Origin: DSVZ01 sp964568145
GTDB lineage: Bacteria; Verrucomicrobiota; Verrucomicrobiia; Limisphaerales; J093
Assembly: GCA_964568145.1 (NCBI GenBank)
Contig: CAZMOZ010000007.1
Coordinates: 132,366-196,365, forward strand
DNA: 64,000 nucleotides
Reading direction: 5' to 3'
The position numbers were made by a program, and so were the translations under genes. A model generated the notes under the pieces. The model was not told the DNA's origin, ran no database searches, and saw only the letters and a program-made list of their open reading frames with translations. This document shows positions 51,370-61,652 of this stretch, piece after piece. Numbering within the stretch: the first letter of the stretch is position 1; every line of letters starts with the position of its first letter.

Positions 51370-51579
51370 TCAGCGGCGGAACAGCCAGAGCAACAGGGTC
51401 AGCACCAGGCTCAGGGCCAGGCACGTGATCACCGGGAAGTAGATGCGCACCGGGCCGCGCTGCCAGGCGATGTCGCCCGGCAGCAGCGTACCGCCGCGCC
51501 CGCCCAGCAGCCAGAGCAGGGCGCCCATGACGGCCAGAGCGAGGCCGGCCACGACCATCAGTTTGGCCAGCGAATCCAC
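51370..51579 (-). CDS. DUF2905 small membrane protein
   Basis: 69 aa with a GTG start. Two hydrophobic helices (KLMVVAGLALAVMGALLWLLGG and FPVITCLALSLVLTLLLWLF) separated by a conserved loop, LLPGDIAWQRGPVRIYFPV, match the DUF2905 family of small inner membrane proteins of unknown function. The GTG lies 6 nt after a TAGATT box. First gene of a two-gene unit with yacG. Confidence 0.88.
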   Translation of the reverse strand: MDSLAKLMVVAGLALAVMGALLWLLGGRGGTLLPGDIAWQRGPVRIYFPVITCLALSLVLTLLLWLFRR

Positions 51580-51585
51580 GCGCAG

Positions 51586-51614
51586 AATCTAGCCGGGGCG
51601 CGCCCGCGCAACAA
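51586..51614 (-). promoter_or_regulatory. Candidate leaderless promoter for DUF2905-yacG
   Basis: Minus strand: TTGTTG (51609-51614), 17-nt spacer, TAGATT (51586-51591), 6 nt to the GTG at 51579. Confidence 0.6.
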
Positions 51615-51696
51615 CCGCAGCCGGGGGCGTTTGGCTCCGGCGGGTTTGGGTCTGGGTTGTTTTGTCTCGCGTCAAACTGGTTAACACGAGTGAAGC

Positions 51697-51768
51697 GTTA
51701 AACCCGAAAAACGAAGCTGGGCAGGCAGGACGCACTGCGCCACGGCCCAATTCGGTTTTCGGGCCAAA
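51697..51768. repeat. Rep-A interspersed hairpin, copy 5
   Basis: TTAAACCCGAAAAACGAAGC with the core GGGCAGGCAGGACGCACTGC, then AATTCGGTTTTCGGGCC. Right arm degraded at its outer end. It lies in the 51580-51889 gap; no gene is seen in the rest. Confidence 0.75.
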
Positions 51769-51889
51769 CCGGCTGCGCCGCGGTCGCTTTGAACTTTTCA
51801 CCCTTTCAACCAATGACATCTGCCATGACCGCCTGGCGATGTAGTCCCGGCGGGGACGGCTGACAAAACCTGACCATGTGAGGTGCCAC

Positions 51890-52513
51890 ATGTTTTCCCA
51901 AGAGATCGAGCTGTGGGGTCACATCATTGACTCGCTCATCCTGCCGAAGGTGCTGGACTTGATCCTCGCCGAAGGCGGGACGTTCCAGATCGAGGAGGTG
52001 CGCGTCGGCAAGCGGCGCACCGACCCGAGCTACGCGCGCATCACCGTCTCGGCCGCCACGCCGACGGCGGTGGATGAGCTGGTGCGCAAGCTGCGCCTGC
52101 ACGGCGCGGAGGTGATCGGCGAGGCGGAGGCGGCGCTGGCGCCCGCGCCGGCGGACGGCGTGTTCCCGCCCGATTTTTACGTGACCTCGAACCAGCCGAC
52201 CTTCGTCCGCCACGACGGGCGCTGGCTGGAGGTGCAGCCGGTCATCATGGACTGCGGCATCGCGGTGGACCCGGCAGCGCGGCGGGCCTGGCCGGTGAAG
52301 TTTTACGACGTGCGCGCGGGGATGCGCATCGCCACCGGCCACCGCGGCGTCCGGGTGACGCCGGCGGAACGCGGCACCCAGCGGCTGAGCGAATTTGAGT
52401 TCATGGCCAGCAGCGTCTCCACCGAGAAGCCCAAGAACGCCGTCATCCGCGCGCTGGCCGACGAGATGCGCCAGACGCGGCGCAGCGGCGATCTAAACCT
52501 CCAAGCATGGTAG
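51890..52513 (+). CDS. LOR/SDH-type N-terminal domain protein, ends at a REP
   Basis: 207 aa from the ATG at 51890, with GAGGTG 5 nt upstream. FSQEIELWGHIIDSLILPKVLDLILAEGGTFQIEEVRVGKRRTDPSYARITVSA is the LOR/SDH bifunctional-enzyme N-terminal region (also seen in ornithine cyclodeaminase/AgrE-type proteins). Relatives I know continue for a second domain of about 200 residues beginning near ALADEMRQTRRSGGK. Here the frame ends SGDLNLQAW and the stop TAG is the TAG of a GTAG-type REP. So the second domain seems to be missing or replaced, although a single-domain variant cannot be excluded. Confidence 0.65.
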   Translation: MFSQEIELWGHIIDSLILPKVLDLILAEGGTFQIEEVRVGKRRTDPSYARITVSAATPTAVDELVRKLRLHGAEVIGEAEAALAPAPADGVFPPDFYVTSNQPTFVRHDGRWLEVQPVIMDCGIAVDPAARRAWPVKFYDVRAGMRIATGHRGVRVTPAERGTQRLSEFEFMASSVSTEKPKNAVIRALADEMRQTRRSGDLNLQAW

Positions 52514-52534
52514 GGCCGCGCTGCGACGCGGCCG
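52509..52534 (+). repeat. GTAG-type REP hairpin at the end of the LOR/SDH-type gene
   Basis: GTAG, then GGCCGCG-ctgcga-CGCGGCC (7-bp stem). The TAG of its tetranucleotide is the stop codon of the preceding gene (52511-52513). Confidence 0.65.
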
Positions 52535-52733
52535 TGGGTGAATGTTGGGCTCGCGGCGCTGGCCCTTCGAAAGTCTGGCCGCGGTCCTCAAACTGCGGTC
52601 GTTTCCCGGAAAGCGCCGGTAAACCGGCGCACTCCAGGAGCCGGCACCCGACACCCGTGCCCAGCCTGCGAGGAGCATTCCACCCGTCCAGTTGGGGCTT
52701 GCGGAGCAGCCGGAACGGGTTTGGAATTACGCA

Positions 52734-54248
52734 GTGCGAAACACAGCGCAGCGATTCGCGTCCGCGCCTCCGGGCATCGCCGCGGAGCCGCCGGCCCACC
52801 CGAAGCATTATTGCGGTGTGTTCGGGGTCATGGGCCACCCGAACGCGGCGGAGCTGACGTATTGCGGGCTGTACGCCCTGCAGCATCGCGGCCAGGAGAG
52901 CGCGGGCATTGTCACGTGCGACGGCCGGCAGTTCCGGGCCCACCGGGGCATGGGATTGGTGCCGCAGGTCTTCAACGGCATGATGCTCCATGAGCTGGAC
53001 GGGCACATGGCCATCGGCCACACACGTTATTCCACCACCGGCGAGTCCTACCTGCGCAACGCCCAGCCGCTCACGGTGGATTGCGCCCGCGGCCAACTGG
53101 CCGTGGCCCACAACGGCAACCTGACCAACGCCCTCCAACTGCGCGAGGAGCTCGAGGCCGCGGGCTCGATCTTCCAGACCACGGTGGACAGCGAGATCAT
53201 CCTGCACCTGATGGCCCGCCCCGGCCAGGACGGCAGCGAGAACATGTTGCTGTACGCGTTGCGCCGCATCGAAGGCGCCTACTCGCTGGTGATCCTGACC
53301 GAGCGCGAACTCATCGCCGCGCGCGACCCGTTCGGCTTCCGGCCGCTGTCGCTGGGCCGCCTGGACGACGCCTGGGTGGTGGCCAGCGAGACCTGTGCCT
53401 TTGACCTCATCCGCGCCCAGTTCGTGCGCGACGTGGAGCCCGGCGAGGCGGTCATCATCAGCGCGGACGGGTTGCGCTCGGTGCGGGTGTTTCCCGCGCA
53501 GCAGCGGCGCGCCTTCTGCATGTTCGAATACGTGTATTTCGCGCGGCCGGACAGCACCATTGCCGGCCGCAACGTGTACCGCGTGCGCGTGGAGATGGGC
53601 CGGCAGCTTGCCCGCGAATGCCCGGTGGACGCGGACGTGGTCATCCCCGTGCCGGACAGCGGCACGTGCGCGGGGCTGGGCTATTCGCTCGAATCGGGCA
53701 TCCCGTTCGAGATGGGGTTCGTGCGCAACCACTACGTCGGCCGGAGCTTTTTGCAGCCTTCGCAGATCATCCGCGACTTCGACGTGCGGGTGAAGCTGAA
53801 CCTCATCCGCGAGCTGGTGGCCGGCCGCCGCGTGGTCATCGTGGACGATTCGATCGTCCGCGGCACCACCTGCCGGCAGCGCGTGAACAACCTCAAACAG
53901 GCCGGCGCGAAGGAGGTCCACGTGCGGGTCAGTTGCCCGCCGCACATGAACCCGTGCGTGTACGGCATTGATTTTCCGGACCGCTCCAAGCTCATGGCCG
54001 CCACACACACGCTGGACGAAATCCGCCAGTACTTGCAGGCGGACTCGCTCGCCTACCTGTCCCGCGAAGGCATGGTCAAGGCCACCGGACTGCCGGTGGA
54101 ATCCTTCTGCATGGCCTGCTACGACGGCCGTTACCCGGTGCCGTACGATCCCTCGCTGGACAAGCACATCATGGAGCGCCGCCAGCAGCGCGTCCAAAGC
54201 CTCAGCGAACTGCTCGCCCGCGAGGAGCAACAGCAGCGGCTGCTTTGA
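52734..54248 (+). CDS. purF: Amidophosphoribosyltransferase
   Basis: 504 aa from the GTG at 52734; a TTG at 52692 gives 14 more residues, and no ATG lies before the active-site region. It uses glutamine to convert PRPP to phosphoribosylamine, the first step of purine synthesis. HYCGVFGVMGHPNAAELTYCGLYALQHRGQESAGI contains the Cys that becomes the N-terminal nucleophile after propeptide removal. The PRPP loop VVIVDDSIVRGTTCRQ and the C-terminal CPPHMNPCVYGIDFPDR segment are intact, with cysteines as in the Fe-S-type enzymes. The start is unsure, but the propeptide is expected to be cut. Translation does not depend on the upstream REP. Confidence 0.93.
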   Translation: MRNTAQRFASAPPGIAAEPPAHPKHYCGVFGVMGHPNAAELTYCGLYALQHRGQESAGIVTCDGRQFRAHRGMGLVPQVFNGMMLHELDGHMAIGHTRYSTTGESYLRNAQPLTVDCARGQLAVAHNGNLTNALQLREELEAAGSIFQTTVDSEIILHLMARPGQDGSENMLLYALRRIEGAYSLVILTERELIAARDPFGFRPLSLGRLDDAWVVASETCAFDLIRAQFVRDVEPGEAVIISADGLRSVRVFPAQQRRAFCMFEYVYFARPDSTIAGRNVYRVRVEMGRQLARECPVDADVVIPVPDSGTCAGLGYSLESGIPFEMGFVRNHYVGRSFLQPSQIIRDFDVRVKLNLIRELVAGRRVVIVDDSIVRGTTCRQRVNNLKQAGAKEVHVRVSCPPHMNPCVYGIDFPDRSKLMAATHTLDEIRQYLQADSLAYLSREGMVKATGLPVESFCMACYDGRYPVPYDPSLDKHIMERRQQRVQSLSELLAREEQQQRLL

Positions 54249-54287
54249 GGCGCGTTTCCCGGAAGCCGCTGACGTCTCGCGCCCGGC

Positions 54288-54848
54288 ATGGAGCCCGTTC
54301 ATCAGCGTCTCGACCGCTACCTGCGCCAGACCCCGCGCCTGGGCCACGGCGTGTACCTGGCCCGCGGCGCGCGGGTCATCGGCGCGGTGGAAATCGGCAA
54401 CCACTCGAGCGTCTGGTACAATGCCGTGCTGCGCGGCGACATCAACGAGATCATCGTCGGCCACCACACGAACATCCAGGACAACGCCGTCCTGCACGTC
54501 TCGGACGACTTCGCCTGCCGGCTGGGCCACTGGGTGACCGTCGGCCACTCGGCCACGGTTCATGCCTGTACGGTTGGCGATGAGGTGCTGGTCGGCATGG
54601 GTGCCACGATCTTGGATGGCGCGATAATCGGCGCGCAGTCGCTCATCGGCGCCAACGCCTTGGTCACGCAAGGCACCGAAGTGCCGCCGGGTTCGCTGGT
54701 AATGGGATCGCCCGCCCGCGTGCTGCGGGCGTTGACCGATGACGAACGGCGGCGACTGAGAGTATGGGCCGAGAAATACGTCGCCAACGTGGCTTATTGC
54801 CTGACTCACCGCGTCCAGCCCATTTCCGGCCTGGAAGATCCTGCGTGA
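54288..54848 (+). CDS. Gamma-carbonic-anhydrase-like hexapeptide protein
   Basis: 186 aa. It starts 39 nt after purF. Left-handed beta-helix turns are visible as repeated hexapeptides: ARVIGAVEIGNHSSVWYNAVLRGD, NEIIVGHHTNIQDNAVLHVS, then VTVGHSATVHACTVGDEVLVGMGATILDGAIIG. The zinc-site histidines appear in IIVGHHTNIQD and VTVGHSATVHAC. A C-terminal helix follows. The family contains gamma-carbonic anhydrases and acyltransferase-like relatives; carbonic anhydrase activity cannot be shown from sequence alone. Likely in the same transcript as purF. Confidence 0.88.
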   Translation: MEPVHQRLDRYLRQTPRLGHGVYLARGARVIGAVEIGNHSSVWYNAVLRGDINEIIVGHHTNIQDNAVLHVSDDFACRLGHWVTVGHSATVHACTVGDEVLVGMGATILDGAIIGAQSLIGANALVTQGTEVPPGSLVMGSPARVLRALTDDERRRLRVWAEKYVANVAYCLTHRVQPISGLEDPA

Positions 54849-55042
54849 TCGGCTAGGGCCGGCACAATCGCTGTGCCAGTTCGGCCAGCGCCCAGTCGCA
54901 AAACTGCGTCAAGACGGCGCAGTTCGCGCGATTTTCAGAGTTCAGCTTCGTCGTTTGGAATACTTCAACAGCCTTGAATTCAGGATCTTGCGGTCATTCA
55001 TCATTTTGGGCATCGGGCCTGCTCTTAAGCTGACAACGATTT

Positions 55043-56989
55043 ATGCCGAAGGTACTTGGAATAGACTTGGGGACTACCAACTCCTGCATGGCCGTCATGG
55101 ACGGCGGCGAGCCGACTGTCCTCGAGAATTCGGAGGGACGCCGCACCACGCCGTCAGTTGTGGCGTTCACCAAGAGCGGCGAGCGGTTGGTGGGCGAGGC
55201 GGCCAAGCGGCAGGCGGTCACCAATCCGCGCAACACCATTTACTCGATCAAGCGCTTCATGGGCCGGAAGTTCCATGAAGTCCAGGAGGAGATCAAACGC
55301 GTCCCGTACAAGGTCATCGAGGCCTCGAATGGCGACGCGCATGTCGAAGTCGAGGAGGCCGGACAGATCAAGCGTTACAGCCCGCCGGAAATCTCGGCCA
55401 TGATCCTGGGCAAGCTGAAGGCCGACGCCGAAGTGCGGCTGGGCGAAAAGATCACCCAAGCGGTCATCACGGTGCCGGCGTACTTCAACGACTCGCAGCG
55501 CCAGGCGACAAAGGACGCGGGGCGCATCGCCGGCTTGGAAGTGTTGCGGATCATCAACGAGCCCACTGCGGCGTCGCTCGCCTACGGTTTGGACAAGAAG
55601 AAGGACGAGAAGATCGCCGTGTACGACCTGGGCGGCGGCACTTTCGACATTTCGGTGCTCGAAATCGGTGACGGAGTGTTCGAGGTCAAGGCCACCAACG
55701 GCGATACCCACCTGGGCGGTGACGACTGGGACAACCGCATCATGGACTGGATCCTGGAGGAGTTCAAAAAGGAGCACGGGATGGACCTGCGCCGGCAGCC
55801 CGATGCCCTGCAACGCATCAAGGAGGAGGCGGAGAAGGCCAAGATCGCGTTGAGCTCGTCCCAACAGTACGAGATCAACCTCCCGTTCATCACGGCGGAC
55901 GCCAACGGCCCGAAACACATTTCGATGAAGCTGACCCGGGCCAAGATGGAACAGCTTTGCGACGACCTGTTCGAGCGCACGGTGGGCCCGGTGCGTGCCT
56001 GCCTCAAGGACGCCGGCGTGACGGCGGGGCAGATAGACGAGCTGGTGCTGGTCGGTGGCATGACCCGCATGCCGCGGGTGGTGGAAACCGCGCGCTCGCT
56101 GGTCAACAAACAGCCGCACCAGGGCGTGAACCCGGACGAGGTGGTCGCCGTGGGCGCAGCCATCCAGGGCGGAGTGCTCAAGGGCGAGGTGAAAGACGTG
56201 CTGCTGCTCGACGTGACCCCGCTTTCGCTCGGCATCGAGACGCTGGGCGGCGTGTTCACCAAGCTTATTGAGCGCAACACCACCATCCCGACGCGCAAGT
56301 CCGAAATCTTCTCCACCGCCAGCGATAATCAGCCCGGCGTGGAAATCCACGTCCTGCAGGGCGAACGGCAGTTTGCGCGCGACAACAAGACCATCGGCAA
56401 GTTCCATCTCACGGACATTCCGCCCGCGCCACGCGGCGTGCCGCAGATCGAGGTGACCTTCGACATTGACGCCAACGGCATCCTGCACGTGAGCGCCAAG
56501 GACCTCGGCACCGGCAAAGAACAGAAGATCACCATCACCGCCAGCAGCGGCTTGACCAAGGACGAGATTGAGCGCCTTCGCAAGGACGCCGAAGTCCACG
56601 CCGAAGAGGATCGGCGCAGGCGCGAAGAGGTCGAGCTCCGCAACGAGGCGGACGCTGCGGTCTATCGCTCGGAAAAGATGCTTAAGGACAACGCTGGCAA
56701 GATCAAAGCCGGCGACCGCGAACGCATCGAGTCGGCCGTGGCCGCCGTCAAGGAGGCCCTGAAAGGCACCGATGTCGGTGCCCTCCGTACCGCCAGCGAG
56801 CGTCTGAACGAAACCTGGCAGGCCGTCTCGGCGGAGCTTTACAAGGCCGCTGCGGAGCAGGCCCGAGCCGGCAAGGCCGCTGGCGGCCAGGCGTCCGGCG
56901 GGGCGGGCGGCACCGGCGGTCCGGGTACCAAGGCCGGCGGCGAGAGCCCCATCATTGACGCGGAGGTTGTGGACGAGAAGAAGCCCTGA
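55043..56989 (+). CDS. dnaK: Chaperone DnaK (Hsp70)
   Basis: 648 aa. GIDLGTTNSCMAVMDGG at the start, YAVxx phosphate-1 site, INEPTAASLAYGLDK, VYDLGGGTFDISVLEI and VLVGGMTRMPRV are the Hsp70 signatures. The substrate-binding domain follows from about residue 390 (LLDVTPLSLGIETLGG). The C-terminus is glycine-rich and ends ESPIIDAEVVDEKKP, the EEVD-like acidic end of bacterial DnaK. It comes before groES-groEL but 149 nt apart, with no grpE or dnaJ nearby. No CIRCE-like inverted repeat was seen upstream; a CTTGAA box at 54973-54978 is a weak heat-shock candidate. Confidence 0.97.
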   Translation: MPKVLGIDLGTTNSCMAVMDGGEPTVLENSEGRRTTPSVVAFTKSGERLVGEAAKRQAVTNPRNTIYSIKRFMGRKFHEVQEEIKRVPYKVIEASNGDAHVEVEEAGQIKRYSPPEISAMILGKLKADAEVRLGEKITQAVITVPAYFNDSQRQATKDAGRIAGLEVLRIINEPTAASLAYGLDKKKDEKIAVYDLGGGTFDISVLEIGDGVFEVKATNGDTHLGGDDWDNRIMDWILEEFKKEHGMDLRRQPDALQRIKEEAEKAKIALSSSQQYEINLPFITADANGPKHISMKLTRAKMEQLCDDLFERTVGPVRACLKDAGVTAGQIDELVLVGGMTRMPRVVETARSLVNKQPHQGVNPDEVVAVGAAIQGGVLKGEVKDVLLLDVTPLSLGIETLGGVFTKLIERNTTIPTRKSEIFSTASDNQPGVEIHVLQGERQFARDNKTIGKFHLTDIPPAPRGVPQIEVTFDIDANGILHVSAKDLGTGKEQKITITASSGLTKDEIERLRKDAEVHAEEDRRRREEVELRNEADAAVYRSEKMLKDNAGKIKAGDRERIESAVAAVKEALKGTDVGALRTASERLNETWQAVSAELYKAAAEQARAGKAAGGQASGGAGGTGGPGTKAGGESPIIDAEVVDEKKP

Positions 56990-57138
56990 CCGGATTTGCC
57001 GGTCAGGCGCGCAGGGCACGGCAACGTGACCTCCGCGCCTGACCGGCCGATGCGCGGGTCGGCCCGACGCGGGTGCGGCGGGAACCGACCCGGGCAACAA
57101 ACAGCAAGCAAACACCCAGCAAGACAGCAACAAACGAT

Positions 57139-57432
57139 ATGGCACTAAACGTTAAACCGCTCGGCGATCGCGTTCTGGTCGAGCCCGTCGAGGAGAAGGA
57201 AGTCAAGAAAGGCGGAATCATCATTCCCGACTCCGCCAAGGAAAAACCCACCGAGGCGGTGGTCCGCGCCCTCGGCACGGGCAAGACCGACGACGACGGC
57301 AAGAAGATTCCCTTCGAGGTCAAGGTGGGCGACCGGGTGCTTATCAGCAAGTACGGCGGCACCGAGATCAAGATCGAAGGCAAGGAGTACAAACTCCTGA
57401 ACTCGGACGACATCCTGGCGATCGTCGAATAA
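57139..57432 (+). CDS. groES: Co-chaperonin GroES
   Basis: 97 aa from the ATG at 57139 (MALNVKPLGDRVLVEPVEEKE); the open frame runs 66 nt further upstream without sense. GroES caps GroEL and encloses the folding chamber. The mobile-loop region GGIIIPDSAKEKPTEAVV, KVGDRVLISKYGGTEIK and the C-terminal DDILAIVE are intact. The groEL start is 39 nt downstream. Confidence 0.96.
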   Translation: MALNVKPLGDRVLVEPVEEKEVKKGGIIIPDSAKEKPTEAVVRALGTGKTDDDGKKIPFEVKVGDRVLISKYGGTEIKIEGKEYKLLNSDDILAIVE

Positions 57433-57471
57433 CTCCCTCAACCCTGAAGCAATCCCTGTACGACAAAACCT

Positions 57472-59112
<1,641 letters not shown>

Positions 59113-59141
59113 GTCTCCCGCGGAGGAACTGAGGATCGCAG

Positions 59142-59174
59142 AACGGGGCCGGGCAACCGGCCCCGTTTTCTTTT
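59142..59174 (+). terminator. Intrinsic terminator of groES-groEL
   Basis: AACGGGGCCGG-gcaa-CCGGCCCCGTT followed by TTCTTTT, 29 nt after the groEL stop. 11-bp stem with GNRA loop. Confidence 0.95.
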
Positions 59175-59210
59175 GCGCCGAAACGGAGGCAGACTCGCGA
59201 GTGGGGTTTC

Positions 59211-59280
59211 ATAACCCGGTAACCGATGTTGGCCGTGGCGGAGTGCGTCCCGCCTGCCCCACTTCGGTTGCGGGCTTAAC
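59211..59280. repeat. Rep-A interspersed hairpin, copy 6 (inverted, diverged)
   Basis: ATAACCCGGTAACCGATGTT, the complement of the Rep-A core (GGAGTGCGTCCCGCCTGCCC), then ACTTCGGTTGCGGGCTTAAC. Between groEL and pyrB. Confidence 0.7.
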
Positions 59281-59364
59281 TGCGCCGGCATCCCAACCGG
59301 CGTGGCCGAGGCAGAGGGGAAGAGCCGGCAAGGATGCCGGCGTTCCCTGCGCGGGCGGGTTCGT

Positions 59365-60363
59365 TCAGAGGGAATGCAGCGCTGACCCCTGATTTGGAAT
59401 CCGGGTCGAGCCGGCCGCCGCTTGGTTCTGGACCGGTTCGAGCGCGTGCCCGCCGTTGATCAGGTACAGCGCGGCCATGCGGATTGCCAGGCCGTTGGTC
59501 ACCTGTTCCAGGATCACGGACCGCTCGCCATCGGCCACGTCGCTGTCCACCTCCACGCCCCGGTTGATGGGACCGGGATGCATGATCATCGCCTCGGGCC
59601 GGAGGTCGGCCAGCCGGTTGCGGGTGATGCCGAACAGGCTCGTGTACTCGCCCAGCCCCGGAAAGGCGGTCTTGCGCTGCCGCTCGTGCTGGATGCGCAG
59701 CAGGTTGATGACGTCCGCGTCGCGGATGGCCTCCTTGAGGTCGTATGTCACCCGGCAGCCCAGCGACTCGAAAGCCCGCGGCACCAGCGTGGGCGGGCCG
59801 CACAGCGTCACTTCCGCGCCCAGCTTCTGGAGGCCCCAAATGTTCGAGCGCGCCACGCGGCTGTACAGGATGTCGCCGAGGATCGTGACCTTCAGCCCGG
59901 CGATCCGCCCCTTCTTCTCCCGCATGGTGAACAGGTCCAGCAACCCCTGGGTGGGATGCTCATGGGCGCCGTCGCCGGCGTTGACCACGTGCGCGTCGAG
60001 CACCCGTGAAAGGAAATGCGGCGCACCGGCGGCGCTGTGGCGGATGATGATGAAATCCACGTTCAGCGCCTCGAGGTTGCGCACGGTGTCCTTGAGGGTT
60101 TCGCCTTTGCGCAGCGAGGAGGCCTCCGCCGTGAAATTGATGACGTCCGCGCTGAGCCGCTTGGCCGCCAGCTCGAAGCTGATGCGCGTGCGGGTGGAGG
60201 GCTCCACGAAGAGGTTCACCACCGTCTTGCCCCGCAGGGCCGGGACCTTCTTGATGTGGCGCTGCCCCACCGCCTTGAATTCACGCGCCGTGTCCAACAC
60301 GGTGGTGATCTCCTCCGGGCTGAGCGACTGCAGGTCCAGCAGGTCTTTGCGTTGCCATCTCAT
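59365..60363 (-). CDS. pyrB: Aspartate carbamoyltransferase, catalytic chain
   Basis: 332 aa from the ATG at 60363. It joins carbamoyl phosphate and aspartate in pyrimidine synthesis. NLFVEPSTRTRISFELAAKRL is the carbamoyl-phosphate signature (S-T-R-T-R), followed by HSAAGAPHFL, GDGAHEHPTQGLLD and the ILGDI segment; MHPGPINRGVEVDSDVADG is near the C-terminus. A tail of about 25 residues after the last helix (QAAAGSTRIPNQGSALHSL) is unlike the family. The start overlaps the end of pyrR by 4 nt (60360-60363), so the two are translated together. Confidence 0.95.
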   Translation of the reverse strand: MRWQRKDLLDLQSLSPEEITTVLDTAREFKAVGQRHIKKVPALRGKTVVNLFVEPSTRTRISFELAAKRLSADVINFTAEASSLRKGETLKDTVRNLEALNVDFIIIRHSAAGAPHFLSRVLDAHVVNAGDGAHEHPTQGLLDLFTMREKKGRIAGLKVTILGDILYSRVARSNIWGLQKLGAEVTLCGPPTLVPRAFESLGCRVTYDLKEAIRDADVINLLRIQHERQRKTAFPGLGEYTSLFGITRNRLADLRPEAMIMHPGPINRGVEVDSDVADGERSVILEQVTNGLAIRMAALYLINGGHALEPVQNQAAAGSTRIPNQGSALHSL

Positions 60364-60989
60364 GGGGGTGAGGCCGCGCGGGCGGCGCTGCGTTGCAGGA
60401 CCACCTGATGAACGCCATCGCCTTCGATCCACTGCACTTCCACGCGGTCTTCCGGGGCGGTGGCGGCCTTCACACCCACAAAATCCGCCTGGATGGGCAG
60501 CTCGCGGTGCGGCCGTTCCACCAAAACCGCGAGTTGCACGCAACGGGGACGCCCCAGGTCGTGCAAGGCGTCCAGGGCGGCGCGTACCGTGCGCCCGCTG
60601 GACAGCACGTCATCCACCAGCACCACCACCTTGCCGGCGATGTCCACCGGGACGGCGGTCGGATGCACCGGCGGCGCCAGATGATGATCGAGATCGTCCC
60701 GGTGCATGGCGATGTCCAGTTGCCCCAGCGTCACGCTGCCGGGCCAGACGCGCGCCAGGTGGGCGGCAAGCTGCCGCGCCAGGTGCACCCCGCCGCTCTG
60801 GATGCCCACCAGCACCAGTTCCCGTGTCTGGCGGTGACGGCGGGCGATTTCCCGGGCCACGCGCGCCAGCGCCCGTTCCACCTGGGCGGCGGACAGGATC
60901 ACGCCTCCGGCGCGGCGGTTGAGCCGGGTTGAAGCGACTTGGGCCCCAGTGGAGGAAGCGGCGGCAGCCGGCTGCGAACGAGCGGGCAT
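60360..60989 (-). CDS. pyrR: Bifunctional pyr operon regulator / uracil phosphoribosyltransferase
   Basis: 209 aa. The PRPP-binding loop VVVLVDDVLSSGRTVRAALDAL and the strand LVLVGIQSGGVHLARQL are typical of PyrR. In Bacillus PyrR binds pyr mRNA to promote termination; here the regulatory role is by analogy. Residues 1-30 (MPARSQPAAAASSTGAQVAS) are an extra, low-complexity N-terminal extension, so the true start may be internal. The ATG overlaps the TAA of the preceding small gene by one base in TAATG. It overlaps pyrB by 4 nt. Confidence 0.9.
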   Translation of the reverse strand: MPARSQPAAAASSTGAQVASTRLNRRAGGVILSAAQVERALARVAREIARRHRQTRELVLVGIQSGGVHLARQLAAHLARVWPGSVTLGQLDIAMHRDDLDHHLAPPVHPTAVPVDIAGKVVVLVDDVLSSGRTVRAALDALHDLGRPRCVQLAVLVERPHRELPIQADFVGVKAATAPEDRVEVQWIEGDGVHQVVLQRSAARAASPP

Positions 60990-61285
60990 TACTGGGGTCC
61001 AGTTGGATTGTCGCTGTCGTTATCGCCTGCGCCATCACGGCGGTCATCGCGGCCGGGAACACGCTGGGGATTGGTCTGATTCCGCTGGCTCCGGCGCCAG
61101 CGCAGCCAGCCGGCCCGGTGCTTGACGATCCAGTCGGTGTGGGCCCGTTCGAAGCCGATGTCGTGGCCGGCCTTTTCCGACTCGATCCACTTGTGCTTCA
61201 AAATCTCGTCCCGTTCCGCGAGGAACTCCTGGTACAACGACGTGTGTGCGAGCAGATTGTCGGACTCCGTCACGGCAAGCATCAT
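60989..61285 (-). CDS. Small charged protein coupled to pyrR
   Basis: 98 aa from the ATG at 61285; the next ATG is one codon on. ESDNLLAHTSLYQEFLAERDEILKHKWIESEKAGHDIGFERAHTDWIVKHRAGWLRWRR is a conserved helical block that I have seen in small Verrucomicrobial proteins of unknown function. The tail (residues 65-98) is basic and low-complexity. Its stop TAA overlaps the pyrR start in TAATG, a strong sign of translational coupling, so it is the first gene of the pyrR-pyrB operon. No enzymatic motif is visible. Confidence 0.65.
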   Translation of the reverse strand: MMLAVTESDNLLAHTSLYQEFLAERDEILKHKWIESEKAGHDIGFERAHTDWIVKHRAGWLRWRRSQRNQTNPQRVPGRDDRRDGAGDNDSDNPTGPQ

Positions 61286-61380
61286 AAGCTGAGACGTTGC
61301 GTTCTCATCAGAGAACACCGGCATTTATACCGCCGGTCCACCCGCAGGCAATTCCTTTCTGGCCCGGGTGGGGCGAGAGG

Positions 61381-61615
61381 ACGCATCTCAATTTCGTGCA
61401 GGCCGGATCGCCAGCCGGGGTAGCGGCCGGCTTCCAGCCGACGGTGGAGCCGGGCTTCCAGCCCGGGGGTGGTGTGCGGGCGGCACCCGGCGGACGGCGT
61501 TTTCCTTGGCAGATTCCGGGCGGCAGGATGCCGCCCTCTACGGCGGCCAGGATGGCGCCGCTACCCTCGACTGCGACCGGCTGCTCCACCGGCTGCAACA
61601 AAGTGAGACGTGCCC
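61381..61615. mobile_element. Rep-C element, copy 4 (complete, inverted)
   Basis: 235 bp. Left end GCATCTCAATTTCGTGCAGG; right end, read inward on the other strand, CACGTCTCACTTTGTTGCAG. Inside are GGCTTCCAGCC palindromes and GGGCGGCAGGATGCCGCCC in the opposite direction to copy 3 at 26490. Upstream of the pyrR operon promoter region. Confidence 0.7.
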
Positions 61616-61652
61616 AGGGCGAGACTTCCATCGAGCCCGGCATTTCCATTTC

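Noticed and set aside
54950..57138. CIRCE operator (TTAGCACTC-N9-GAGTGCTAA) before dnaK or groES
   Set aside because: No such inverted repeat was found in either upstream region.
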